Source of the DNA: an uncultured Hungatella sp. | GTDB taxonomy: Bacteria; Bacillota; Clostridia; Lachnospirales; Lachnospiraceae | DNA length: 64,000 bases | Direction of reading: 5' to 3' | Assembly (NCBI GenBank): GCA_947089145.1 | Contig: CAMUJH010000010.1 | Location: 1 to 64,000, forward strand | In this document: positions 34,540 to 42,746 of the stretch, in pieces | Layout of the letters: each line of letters opens with the position of its first letter | How positions within the stretch are numbered: position 1 is the stretch's first letter | Made by a program: the position numbers and the translations under genes | Notes under the pieces: model-generated | The model's input: only the letters and a program-made list of their open reading frames with translations | The model's database searches: none | What the model was told of the DNA's origin: nothing

Positions 34540-36132
34540 TCAGGCAGAATGCAGGGAGTTTAAATAATTTTCCAGAGCCTGGGCAATCAGCCTTTCCATC
34601 CGAAGCAGTTTCCCTTTGTTCTTTTTCATGAGTACAATTCTGGACTTTGCCATGTCCATAATGCGCGCTGCCTCGTCCCCTGCACACATCCCTGCCGTCC
34701 CGCTCCTCCTCAGCGTTTTTTCCGCCTCCGACAGCCTTATGGGAACCGGGGCAATCCCGCCAAAGGCCATTCTTAGATCCATTATTGTTCCATTTTTCCC
34801 CAAAAAGGCATATGCCAGGGCAATCTCTTTGTCACACACGCACCCGCTTACGAAATCGCCGCTTTTGGGGATCACCAGGCATATGGCCTCCTCCCCTGGC
34901 TCCCATTTCTTCCATGGGCTTATCTCTGCAAAGTAATCCTGGGCCCGAATCACCCTCCTGCTGGTATGGATCTCTGTTTCCAACATAAACAGCGCAGTTT
35001 CCGTCCGGCTTTCACAGACGCCAAAGCAGCCGCAGTTTACGCACCGCGCCGCCTCCCGGATCACCGTGTTCTGCGGTGTATCTTCTGAAGGCTTTGCCCA
35101 CTGTGCCGGGGGAATCTCCACGCCTTCAAACCGGAAGCTTCCCAGGGGGCCCATTGGCTCCAGATAAGATTTCAGTCCGAAGTCCAGGTTAATCCGGCCG
35201 GCGGTCCTTACCCCAAGACAGATTTCTTCCAGCACGTTTTGAAGTTCTGCTGTCCCCTGCGCCGCTTTTTCGCCTGCTTTCCATGAAAGCTGCCGATCAA
35301 ACAAACGGCCAGGCTCCTTTTCGCCAATGGCACCGTCTTCAAACACAACTCCCATAAAAGAAAGATGAGCCATATAAGCTGCCAGCGGTTCCTCCATGGC
35401 CTCAGCCAGGCTATGGCCAAGGCAGGACAGAACTTCCCTGGCCTCTTTCTTTTTAAAGATAACCACATGGTTTCCCATCCTCCGCAGATAATAGGCGGCT
35501 GTCAGCCCTGCAACCGTAACCTCCTCTATGGCGATCCATTTGCCGCTGTCTCCGGAAGGCGGTATAAAAAAGATCTCCGGGTGCCTTCCTATGTCCGCCC
35601 CAAGCCAGTGCAGGATTTTTTCTGCCGCAACGCTTTGATTCTGCTGGTTTCGGACGCAGCGGGCGCTGCACTTTTTGCACAGGAGGCAGACCATTTCCGT
35701 CAGAGGATGGTATTTCATCAGGGTGCGCTGAGCCTCCAGCTTTTTATCATTTCTCATGTGTTCCAGCACTGCAGGTATATCGACTCCCACCGGGCATGCC
35801 TGGCTGCAGGCGGAAATCCCGACTTTTTTATTTCCCATTACTGAATTCATCTGGTTTTCCCCTGCCGCTGCGTAGCAGGCTGTCCCTCCGTCCTTCAGAC
35901 AGGGCGCCGCTTTTGCGTTTCGGCTGGCACAGAATATGTCCTGAAAAAGAATCTGTTTCAGCGGCATGTTTTCCCTGGCTATGCCCCGCTCCAGGTCCAG
36001 GCGTATGCCTGCTGCCGCTGCCGCCGCTTCCCGCCTTATGCAGTCTGAACGCAGCAGCTGCCCCAAAGTCACATCCGCACCTGCTGTAATCACATCTTCC
36101 TGCTCAGTAATCCGCCTTCTCTCATCCTCCAT
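34540..36132 (-). CDS. Eroded paralogue of the chimeric hydroxylase FAD/NADPH subunit
   Basis: 530 residues, aligning end to end in blocks with the larger protein encoded just upstream. It keeps Cys-rich blocks (DIFCASRNAKAAPCLKDGGT, ISACSQACPVGVDIPA, CLLCKKCSARCV, CVNCGCFGVC) and the C-terminal CoxM-type end (FGGIAPVPIRLSEAEKTL). It lacks the N-terminal FAD-binding GGTDL region, the dinucleotide motif is destroyed (IEEVTVAGLTAAYYL against IVGGGPAGLTAAYYL), and the NADPH-binding half is missing. The frame stays open, so it is either a recent relic or has become an Fe-S scaffold. It could not bind FAD or NADPH normally. I use the ATG at 36132. Confidence 0.75.
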   Translation of the reverse strand: MEDERRRITEQEDVITAGADVTLGQLLRSDCIRREAAAAAAGIRLDLERGIARENMPLKQILFQDIFCASRNAKAAPCLKDGGTACYAAAGENQMNSVMGNKKVGISACSQACPVGVDIPAVLEHMRNDKKLEAQRTLMKYHPLTEMVCLLCKKCSARCVRNQQNQSVAAEKILHWLGADIGRHPEIFFIPPSGDSGKWIAIEEVTVAGLTAAYYLRRMGNHVVIFKKKEAREVLSCLGHSLAEAMEEPLAAYMAHLSFMGVVFEDGAIGEKEPGRLFDRQLSWKAGEKAAQGTAELQNVLEEICLGVRTAGRINLDFGLKSYLEPMGPLGSFRFEGVEIPPAQWAKPSEDTPQNTVIREAARCVNCGCFGVCESRTETALFMLETEIHTSRRVIRAQDYFAEISPWKKWEPGEEAICLVIPKSGDFVSGCVCDKEIALAYAFLGKNGTIMDLRMAFGGIAPVPIRLSEAEKTLRRSGTAGMCAGDEAARIMDMAKSRIVLMKKNKGKLLRMERLIAQALENYLNSLHSA

Positions 36133-36160
36133 GTTTCCCACTCTTTCTCAAATTATAAAT

Positions 36161-36324
36161 TCCCCTGCACTGTTTATGGGTTTGCTTGCCGTCTTGCCAT
36201 CGCTTATTTCCGGGGCTGATTTTCTTTCAGGCGGGCGATCCCTTTTGGGGTGCGCCCGGCCCTTGGGCATTTTCCGAAATCCGGGGCAAAAAGACTTAGA
36301 AAGCATCTTTCGCAGTGCAGGGGA
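36161..36324. repeat. Short element with 12-bp terminal inverted repeats
   Basis: TCCCCTGCACTG at 36161-36172 and its exact complement at 36313-36324 bracket 164 bp between the two paralogous hydroxylase genes. No open frame lies inside. It may be a miniature element or a large mRNA hairpin; no clear target-site duplication is visible. Confidence 0.5.
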
Positions 36325-36364
36325 TCTTATGTATAGCGGTTTTCAATCAGTTTTTAATCACTTT

Positions 36365-38716
36365 TTACAGTTCCAGAGAGCGTACCAGCTGAGTCTTCAG
36401 TTCCTGAAGCTTATAGCTGTTTTCCCTCATGGGGACTGCATCTTTCATGGCCTGTGCAAATGCTGCCTCCGCCAGTTCTTTTGATTTCTCTTTTCCGATC
36501 ATCATCTTTTCCGCCTCTGTAAGACGAACCGGTATGGGGGCAATTCCGCCTGCCACCAGGCGGGCATCAGTTATAACGCCGTTTTCTTCTTTATAAGCGT
36601 ATGCCAGAGCAGTCACTGCAAAGTCGATGGCCTCCCGCAGGCGCATTTTCAGATACCCTGTGCGGTATCCGGCAAATTTGGGGATGGCAATCGCTGTTAC
36701 CAGTTCACCAGGCTCCAAGATGCCGGCTGCGTCCATGTTTCCAAAGAATTCTTCCGCCCTGAATTCATGGGCCGTTGTCTTCACCACTGCATCCAAAGCC
36801 ACCATCACATTGGCCATATCCGACGCATTGACCGAATAGCAGCCGCAGTTCATGCAGCGTCCTGCCTCTTCCTTTGCCTCTTGGGCTGTCAGGCTGTCAG
36901 AATCTTCCCGTTCCAGGCTTCTGAGCCCTGCCGGAGTGTCCTTTTCAGTGCAGGCGGCAGTAATGCCTACTTTTTCTGGATCAAATTTTAAGAACCCTTT
37001 CTTTCTGGTTCTCTCTTCCAGAGGGAATCCCATATATCTGCTCATGCTTCTGGCTGCTATGCCGCCGTCCCGGATAGCCTTAATGGCAACGGACGGCCCT
37101 GATGCCGCATCTCCGCCTGCATAGATGCCTGGCGCCCTGGTATCCTTATGCTCTCCCACCTGAATCAGGCCTTTTGCATTTTTCAGTTCCTCTTTATACT
37201 TGTCGCCTAAAAAGTCTGTATCCACCTTCTGTCCTGTGGCCAATATAATGCAGTCGGAATCAAACACCTGGGTTTCGTCGGAATAAACCGGGTTAAAATG
37301 CCCGTCTTTGTCAATGACGGATACGCACTTTACGCTCTTTAAGCCTGTTACCTTGCCGTCACCGTCGGTGAGAACCTGTTTTAAGCCCCAGCCGTTGAAG
37401 ATCTCAACGCCCTCCTCCTGGGCTCTGGCAATCTCCTCCGCAGACGCGGGCATGTCCTCACGCTGCTCCAGGCAAACCAGCTTTACCTTCTGGGCGCCCA
37501 GGCGCACTGCTGTCAGCGCCACGTCCATGGCCACGTTTCCGCCGCCGCAGACCAGGACTTCCCTGCCGATCTGCCTGCTCATAAATTGCTTCACTTCCAC
37601 CAGGAAATTCAGCCCGAACTGTGTCAGGTTCTCCCCGTCAAAACCGAGAATAGGCTGCTTCCATGCGCCGGTATCCAGAAATACTGTGTCATTGGCCTCC
37701 TTCACCTGTTCCAGGGACAGATCCTTCCCAATCTCTGTACTGGTCTTAAATAAAATTCCCATGCCGGCCAGGGCTTTCACCAGATCGCGCACATAGTGCT
37801 TAGGCAGCCTGTACTCCGGAATTCCGTACATAAGAACGCCGCCTGCTTCTTCCATCTTTTCATAGACCGTCACCTGGTGCCCGGCCTTTCTTAAGTAGTA
37901 TGCAGCCGTAAGTCCTGCCGGGCCGCCGCCGACGATTGCCGCCTTTTTTCCCGTTGTCTCTGACGGGGCCTGGTAGAATTGCTGTGCATGGTCCAGAATG
38001 TAGTCTCCAAGCGCGCGCTCTACGGAATGGATGCTTACAGAATCGCCGTAAGCGCACTGGTTGCAGGCGCTTTGGCAGGTGTGGGGACAGACTCTGGAGG
38101 TCAGCATAGGCATGGGGTTTGCTTCCATGATAATTTCCGCCGCACCGTCCCAGTCATTTTCACGGATTTTCTCCATGTATGCCGGAATGTCGGTTCCTGC
38201 CGGGCATTCCAGGGTGCAGGGGGTCTTTCCGGCTTTCATGCCGCCCATAATGGAGTGGTACTGGTTCCGCCCCTGGACGGCATAGCACTGATCCCCGCCT
38301 TTTCTTGCGCACACAAGGCGTCCGCCTACAGAGTCCGGATAACGGTAATACCAGCAGCGCACATCCTGGCAGAGATTGCCTCCTATGGTTGCCGCATTGC
38401 GGACAATGGGCGTGGCAACGCTGTGGGCCGCCTCTGCCACTGCCTTCAATTCTCCCTTAAATGCGTCGGCCTCTTCCACATCCCTTAATTTTGTCAAAGC
38501 GCCGACAGTGATTTCATCACCTTCGTCATGAATATAGGCGGCGCCGGGAATGGTCTTTAAGTTGATCACCGCTTCCGGGTAATCCGGAAGAATCTTCTCC
38601 TTCAGCGCGCCTACCAGATCCGTTCCTCCTGCAATTGGCCGGGCATTCTTATAGGAAGTCAGCCCCCTTGTTGCTGCCTCAAAGCTTTCTGCATTGATAT
38701 GTTCAAAATTTTTCAT
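36365..38716 (-). CDS. Chimeric FAD-binding subunit with inserted GltD-like NADPH oxidoreductase
   Basis: 783 residues with an inside-out architecture. 1-160: FAD-binding domain of xanthine dehydrogenase/CoxM type (ARPIAGGTDLVGALK, TIGGNLCQDVRCWYYR) with Cys116, 121, 136 and 144 placed like the extra [4Fe-4S] of PaoB-type subunits. 165-565: a GltD-like module with N-terminal Fe-S cysteines (167, 171, 210, 214, 218, 221), FAD motif GGGPAG (263-268) and NADPH motif GGGNVAMD (391-398). 618-783: a CMNCGC motif and the C-terminal CoxM-like domain. It would link a molybdenum hydroxylase to NAD(P)H through several clusters. It lies 12 nt after the Mo subunit. AGGAGG precedes the ATG. Confidence 0.88.
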   Translation of the reverse strand: MKNFEHINAESFEAATRGLTSYKNARPIAGGTDLVGALKEKILPDYPEAVINLKTIPGAAYIHDEGDEITVGALTKLRDVEEADAFKGELKAVAEAAHSVATPIVRNAATIGGNLCQDVRCWYYRYPDSVGGRLVCARKGGDQCYAVQGRNQYHSIMGGMKAGKTPCTLECPAGTDIPAYMEKIRENDWDGAAEIIMEANPMPMLTSRVCPHTCQSACNQCAYGDSVSIHSVERALGDYILDHAQQFYQAPSETTGKKAAIVGGGPAGLTAAYYLRKAGHQVTVYEKMEEAGGVLMYGIPEYRLPKHYVRDLVKALAGMGILFKTSTEIGKDLSLEQVKEANDTVFLDTGAWKQPILGFDGENLTQFGLNFLVEVKQFMSRQIGREVLVCGGGNVAMDVALTAVRLGAQKVKLVCLEQREDMPASAEEIARAQEEGVEIFNGWGLKQVLTDGDGKVTGLKSVKCVSVIDKDGHFNPVYSDETQVFDSDCIILATGQKVDTDFLGDKYKEELKNAKGLIQVGEHKDTRAPGIYAGGDAASGPSVAIKAIRDGGIAARSMSRYMGFPLEERTRKKGFLKFDPEKVGITAACTEKDTPAGLRSLEREDSDSLTAQEAKEEAGRCMNCGCYSVNASDMANVMVALDAVVKTTAHEFRAEEFFGNMDAAGILEPGELVTAIAIPKFAGYRTGYLKMRLREAIDFAVTALAYAYKEENGVITDARLVAGGIAPIPVRLTEAEKMMIGKEKSKELAEAAFAQAMKDAVPMRENSYKLQELKTQLVRSLEL

Positions 38717-38728
38717 TCCACTGACCTC

Positions 38729-41020
38729 CTATGCTTTTCCAAGTGCTTTCAGAATCTTGTCCGGAGTTGCAGGATATTCATTGATCTCAGCGCCGCCAAT
38801 GGCATTCTCAATGGCCATCAGAACCGCTGCCGGGCCGGCTGCCCCGGTGATCTCGCCGATGCCAATGGCGCCAAAGGGGTTGGCCGTGGGGAAGCGTGAC
38901 TCCAGAACCGAGGTTTCAAAATTGGGGAGCTCGTTAAAAGGCCTCCACTTGTAATCAATAAGATTGTGGGTCACCACACGGCCAATGTTGGTGTCCAGTA
39001 TAAACTCCTCCAGCTGGCCGGTGTCCATGCCTGCAGAACCCAGGCCGCCTTCAAACTGCATTTTCAGCTCGATGGGGCTGATGATCTGGCCCACGTCGGA
39101 ACCGCTGAGGGCATTTACGATCTTGGCCAGCCCCGTCTCCAGATCCACTTCCACCTCCACAAAGTTCATCACGCAGTTGTTGTGGTTAAAGTCGCCTTCT
39201 ACCATGCCCTGTCCCGTAATGGAGTAATACATGGGGCAGATTGCCATCCACGGAAGGCTCACCGACGGATCATCCTTCTTAAACACCACCAGATCCTTCG
39301 TGTCCAGTTCTTCGGCTTTGCAGCCTAATTTGACGGCCGCCTCTTCCAGCAGTTTCTCTCTTGCCGCCATGGCCGCCCGCCCTACCGCGCCGCCTGCAGT
39401 AATGGTTTCGCGGGAACCTGCCGCCCCGAAATCCGCAGGATCGGTTCTGGTATCCGACTCATTCAGAGTAACGTTTTCCAGAGGCACATTTAAAATCTCG
39501 GCCGCCGTCTTGGCCAGGGCCAGCCTTTGGCCGTTTCCGAACTGGGAAACAACGCAGTGTACCATTACCTGATCGTTTTCCAGCCTTACATAGGCAAATG
39601 TCTCGTCGCTTTGAGGATCTCCGCTGCTGTGAATGCTGAAGCCTACGCCGTACGCCTTGCTTCCCTCCACGCGGGTGGGCACGCCCCAGCCCTTCCATTT
39701 CTCATGCCAGCCGAATTTTTCAGCTGCCACGTCAAAACACTTGTCATAATTGATCACCGGGTTGCTGTACTTGTGGCCAGTCCTCCAATAGTACTGATCC
39801 CCTGCCTGGCAGAAGTTCTTCTTAAAGAAAGTAACCGGGTCCATATCAATCTGTTTTAATGCCCGGTTCAGCAGATGAAGCGCACAGGCTTTCAGTTCCT
39901 GGCCTCCAAATCCCCTGGCGATTCCCACTGGAATCATGTTGGAAACCACCACCTTTGCCGTGATGTCCCAGTTAGGGGTCTTATTTAACGCCAGGTGCAG
40001 TTCGCCAAGGCCCTCGGCAACCTGGCCCTGAGTCAGCTCAGAGCCTGCGCCGGTGCCTACCAGCCAGTCGCCCTGAAGGGCACGCATCATGCCGTCTTTG
40101 GTGATGCCGATTTTCCCCATAAACTTATTGTTAAGGCGCCGTTCATAAACCAGCAGGTGTTCTTCCTTGGTCATGGCATATTTTACGGTGCATCCCGCCG
40201 TTTTTGCCAGCGCCACAATCAGCATGGCCGTATATCCCAAAGCGTCCTTATTGCCGTAGCTTCCTCCCACATTGGGAGTGGTAACATTAATATGGGCGCC
40301 AATGGTCGCCGCCAGGGGCCTTGCTACCATGTTCGGCCCCTGGGAAGAAGCCCACACGCTTACATGAGTGTCATCATCCCATCCGGCCGCTATAAAAGGA
40401 GATTCCGGCGCTCCTGGGAATGTCCAGGTGTAGGAAACCTTTCCTTCCACCACCACGTCGCTTTCCGCAAATCCCTTTGCCACGTCGCCTTCCTGGATCT
40501 TGTAAAACGGCGGGTCGTTGCCTTCAAACCAGCTTCCCGGGGGAAGGCAGTTGTTCTCATAGTGGAAACCTTTTGATTCGATGTTGTCTTCTTTCCGATA
40601 CACTTCCGGCGCTCCCGGCTTAATGGCATCCTCCACGTCAAAAACCGGAGTCAGAACCTTATACTCCACCTTGATCAGTTCCAGGGCTTCCTCTGCAATC
40701 TGCGCGGAAACCGCTGCCACCGCTGCCACCGGATCGCCCGTAAACCGCAGGTGCTGATCCATGACCGGCCTGTGGGCGGGAACGCCTGTTTTCCAGGCAG
40801 GGGCGTTTTTGTAGGTCATCACGCCCTTTACTCCAGGCAGGGCCTCTGCGGCAGAAGTATCAATGGAAACGATCTCCGCATGAGGATAAGGGCTGTGAAG
40901 GATCTTGGCAACACAGGCATTTTTAAATTTAATGTCATCACAGTAAATGGCTTTTCCTGTTACAATTGCCCGGCCGTCCTGGCGGCGGCGCACTTTTCCG
41001 ATATGGCGATATTCTGTCAT
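38729..41020 (-). CDS. Xanthine dehydrogenase-family molybdopterin-binding subunit
   Basis: 763 residues, the large catalytic subunit of a molybdenum hydroxylase (XDH/CoxL/aldehyde oxidoreductase family). Seen: GKVRRRQDGRAIVTGKAIYCDDI at the N-terminal ald_Xan domain, ASSQGPNMVARPLA, GGSYGNKDALGYT, VSQFGNGQRLALAKTAAEIL, and GIGEITGAAGPAAVLMAIENA containing the expected catalytic Glu. The substrate (purine, N-heterocycle or aldehyde) cannot be called from this. It overlaps the [2Fe-2S] gene by 4 nt (ATGA). The adjacent cytidylyltransferase suggests the cofactor is molybdopterin cytosine dinucleotide. Confidence 0.93.
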   Translation of the reverse strand: MTEYRHIGKVRRRQDGRAIVTGKAIYCDDIKFKNACVAKILHSPYPHAEIVSIDTSAAEALPGVKGVMTYKNAPAWKTGVPAHRPVMDQHLRFTGDPVAAVAAVSAQIAEEALELIKVEYKVLTPVFDVEDAIKPGAPEVYRKEDNIESKGFHYENNCLPPGSWFEGNDPPFYKIQEGDVAKGFAESDVVVEGKVSYTWTFPGAPESPFIAAGWDDDTHVSVWASSQGPNMVARPLAATIGAHINVTTPNVGGSYGNKDALGYTAMLIVALAKTAGCTVKYAMTKEEHLLVYERRLNNKFMGKIGITKDGMMRALQGDWLVGTGAGSELTQGQVAEGLGELHLALNKTPNWDITAKVVVSNMIPVGIARGFGGQELKACALHLLNRALKQIDMDPVTFFKKNFCQAGDQYYWRTGHKYSNPVINYDKCFDVAAEKFGWHEKWKGWGVPTRVEGSKAYGVGFSIHSSGDPQSDETFAYVRLENDQVMVHCVVSQFGNGQRLALAKTAAEILNVPLENVTLNESDTRTDPADFGAAGSRETITAGGAVGRAAMAAREKLLEEAAVKLGCKAEELDTKDLVVFKKDDPSVSLPWMAICPMYYSITGQGMVEGDFNHNNCVMNFVEVEVDLETGLAKIVNALSGSDVGQIISPIELKMQFEGGLGSAGMDTGQLEEFILDTNIGRVVTHNLIDYKWRPFNELPNFETSVLESRFPTANPFGAIGIGEITGAAGPAAVLMAIENAIGGAEINEYPATPDKILKALGKA

Positions 41021-41517
41021 GCTGTTTTCCCTCCCTCTAAGACGGATTTTACCGCTTCGATCACCTGATAATGGCTGATGCAGCGGCAGTAGTTTCCTGA
41101 CAATGCCTCTTTGATCTCATCCTCCGATGGATTTGGATTGCCATTCAGCAGTGACTTTACGGCAATGATAATCCCCGGAGTGCAGAATCCGCACTGAAAT
41201 GCATTGTGCTCCAGAAACGCCTCCTGAATGGGATCAAGTTCCCCTGTAACCGGATCGCCCAGACCCTCAATGGTGATGATCTCTTTCCCCTCGCACTCTG
41301 CTGTCAGAGTAATGCAGGATGCCACTGCCTTTCCGTCCATAAGCACTGCGCAGCAGCCGCAGGCCCCCTGCCCGCAGGACATCTTGCTTCCGGTAAGCCC
41401 TATCCTCTCCCTGAGGGTTTCCAAAAGCGTTTCTGATTCCGGAATCTGTCCCAGCTTCCGTCCAATGGTAAACTCGTAGGTTTCTCCATTGATATTTAAT
41501 GTCAAATCCCTGCTCAT
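41017..41517 (-). CDS. [2Fe-2S] subunit of the molybdenum hydroxylase
   Basis: 166 residues. Plant-type ferredoxin domain with Cys48, 53, 56 and 68 (CGQGACGCC ... SC), then the all-alpha second cluster domain with Cys109, 112, 144 and 146 (CGFCTPG ... CRC). This is the standard small subunit of XDH-family enzymes. First gene of its operon, translated just ahead of the Mo subunit, and divergent from the Crp-type regulator. Confidence 0.95.
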   Translation of the reverse strand: MSRDLTLNINGETYEFTIGRKLGQIPESETLLETLRERIGLTGSKMSCGQGACGCCAVLMDGKAVASCITLTAECEGKEIITIEGLGDPVTGELDPIQEAFLEHNAFQCGFCTPGIIIAVKSLLNGNPNPSEDEIKEALSGNYCRCISHYQVIEAVKSVLEGGKTA

Positions 41518-41534
41518 ATGATGCTCCTCTCTCT

Positions 41535-41548
41535 ATTGGTGAGCCAAT
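41535..41548. promoter_or_regulatory. Palindrome upstream of the hydroxylase operon
   Basis: ATTGG-TGAG-CCAAT located 18-31 nt before the [2Fe-2S] subunit start, inside the 236-bp divergent region shared with the Crp/Fnr gene. It overlaps the probable leader and is a candidate binding site for that regulator. An A/T-rich minus-strand -10 (TATTATACC) lies just upstream. Confidence 0.45.
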
Positions 41549-41753
41549 GGTTAATGGTATAATAAGTTTACCAGATTCCTTATGGTTCTTCTATCTACCA
41601 GTCGACAGGTTCCCGATTATTTTTGTATATGCATAGATAGTTTTTTTGTGAAAATCGTCTATGTATCCATTGCTTTTTCAGCTAATTTTTGTTAAAATAT
41701 TGTCGATATTCGGGTTGCTAGTTTTCCTTTTTGTAGAATCTGGAGGAGCGGTT

Positions 41754-42413
41754 ATGGGTGATATTCAATTTGTGTTTGAGGGGAATTTTTTGAAATACAG
41801 AACATTGTTCCTGGAAATGTGCCCTCCTCCCATGACTATCCGAAGAGGTTCTGTCTTATGCGCCCAGTGCCATACCAGCGGCTGGATGTATTATATGCTG
41901 GATGGGATTTCCAAGGTTTACATTACCACAAATGACGGCAATGAACGGATCATTGACTTTATGAAAAAAGATACCCTTATCGGAATGGACTGCATTAACC
42001 CGAAGCACCGCTCCGTGGTGAGCATTTCCAGCATTACCGATATGCAGGTTCTCCCTTTTACACCGGAGATGCTTAAAAAAATGCTTCTTAAGAATCCTGA
42101 ACTTGGCTTTGACCTGGCCGTCTACTATGGCGAAGTTCTCCGGCAGGTGGCTTACACTGCAGGAAATATGGGGATCGCGGACCTTATGGGGCGCCTGGCC
42201 TCATTTCTGCTTCTCTTTCTGGATACGCCGGACTATAAAGAAACGCAGAAAATAGGCCTGACTCAGGAAGAGATCGCCTCCTTCATCAACGTTTCCAGGG
42301 CCCAGGTGGCCAAGATGTTCGGAAAGCTGCGGAAAGAGGGAATTATTGCAACAGGCAACCGCTATGTCACTGTCCTTGACCAGAAAAAACTAATGGAATA
42401 CAGCGCTTTTTAA
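41754..42413 (+). CDS. Crp/Fnr-family transcriptional regulator
   Basis: 219 residues. N-terminal cyclic-nucleotide-binding-like beta-roll (about 20-125) and a C-terminal winged helix-turn-helix (LTQEEIASFINVSRAQVAKMFGKLRKEGII). The early Cys residues (CPPP, CAQCHTSGW) could bind a metal or sense redox, but the Fnr [4Fe-4S] pattern is not present. It is divergent from the molybdenum hydroxylase operon, which it most likely controls. The ATG at 41754 has GGAGGAG upstream; a start 31 codons earlier runs through a hydrophobic, promoter-like stretch and is rejected. Confidence 0.88.
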   Translation: MGDIQFVFEGNFLKYRTLFLEMCPPPMTIRRGSVLCAQCHTSGWMYYMLDGISKVYITTNDGNERIIDFMKKDTLIGMDCINPKHRSVVSISSITDMQVLPFTPEMLKKMLLKNPELGFDLAVYYGEVLRQVAYTAGNMGIADLMGRLASFLLLFLDTPDYKETQKIGLTQEEIASFINVSRAQVAKMFGKLRKEGIIATGNRYVTVLDQKKLMEYSAF

Positions 42414-42416
42414 CGA

Positions 42417-42744
42417 TTACTATGAAAGTATCTAATCCTTGCTGTAGGTCTGCGCATATGCTGCGCTGACCGTATAGCGACAAAATGCCTGTTTTTGGCA
42501 TTTTGTGTGCATCCCCCGGAGGGTTCATAGTAAACCCCCCACTTTCATTTATGGTGGTGCCGGGAAAACGGCATGGGGGTTTACTATGAAAGTAACGAAT
42601 CCTCACGGTAGGTCTGCGCATATGCTGCGCTGACCGTACGGCGCCAAAATGCCTGTTTTGGCATTTTGTGTGCATCCCCCCGACGGTTTATAGCAACCCC
42701 CTCTTTCATGGGTGGTGGTGCAGCCGCCCGCCGGGCCCATGCAG
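42417..42744. repeat. 164-bp tandem repeat rich in hairpins
   Basis: Two imperfect copies, 42417-42580 and 42581-42744, each opening with TTACTATGAAAGTA. Each holds a near-palindrome GGTCTGCGCA...TGCGCTGACC and a hairpin CAAAATGCC/GGCATTTTG, and the junction forms a 14-bp perfect pairing CATAGTAAACCCCC with GGGGGTTTACTATG. It fills the whole gap between the convergent crp-type gene and modC. It may act as a bidirectional terminator and looks like a dispersed REP-type repeat. No gene is present. Confidence 0.8.
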
Positions 42745-42746
42745 GT

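Noticed and set aside
39995..40576. 193-codon plus-strand open frame
   Set aside because: Antisense to the molybdenum subunit.
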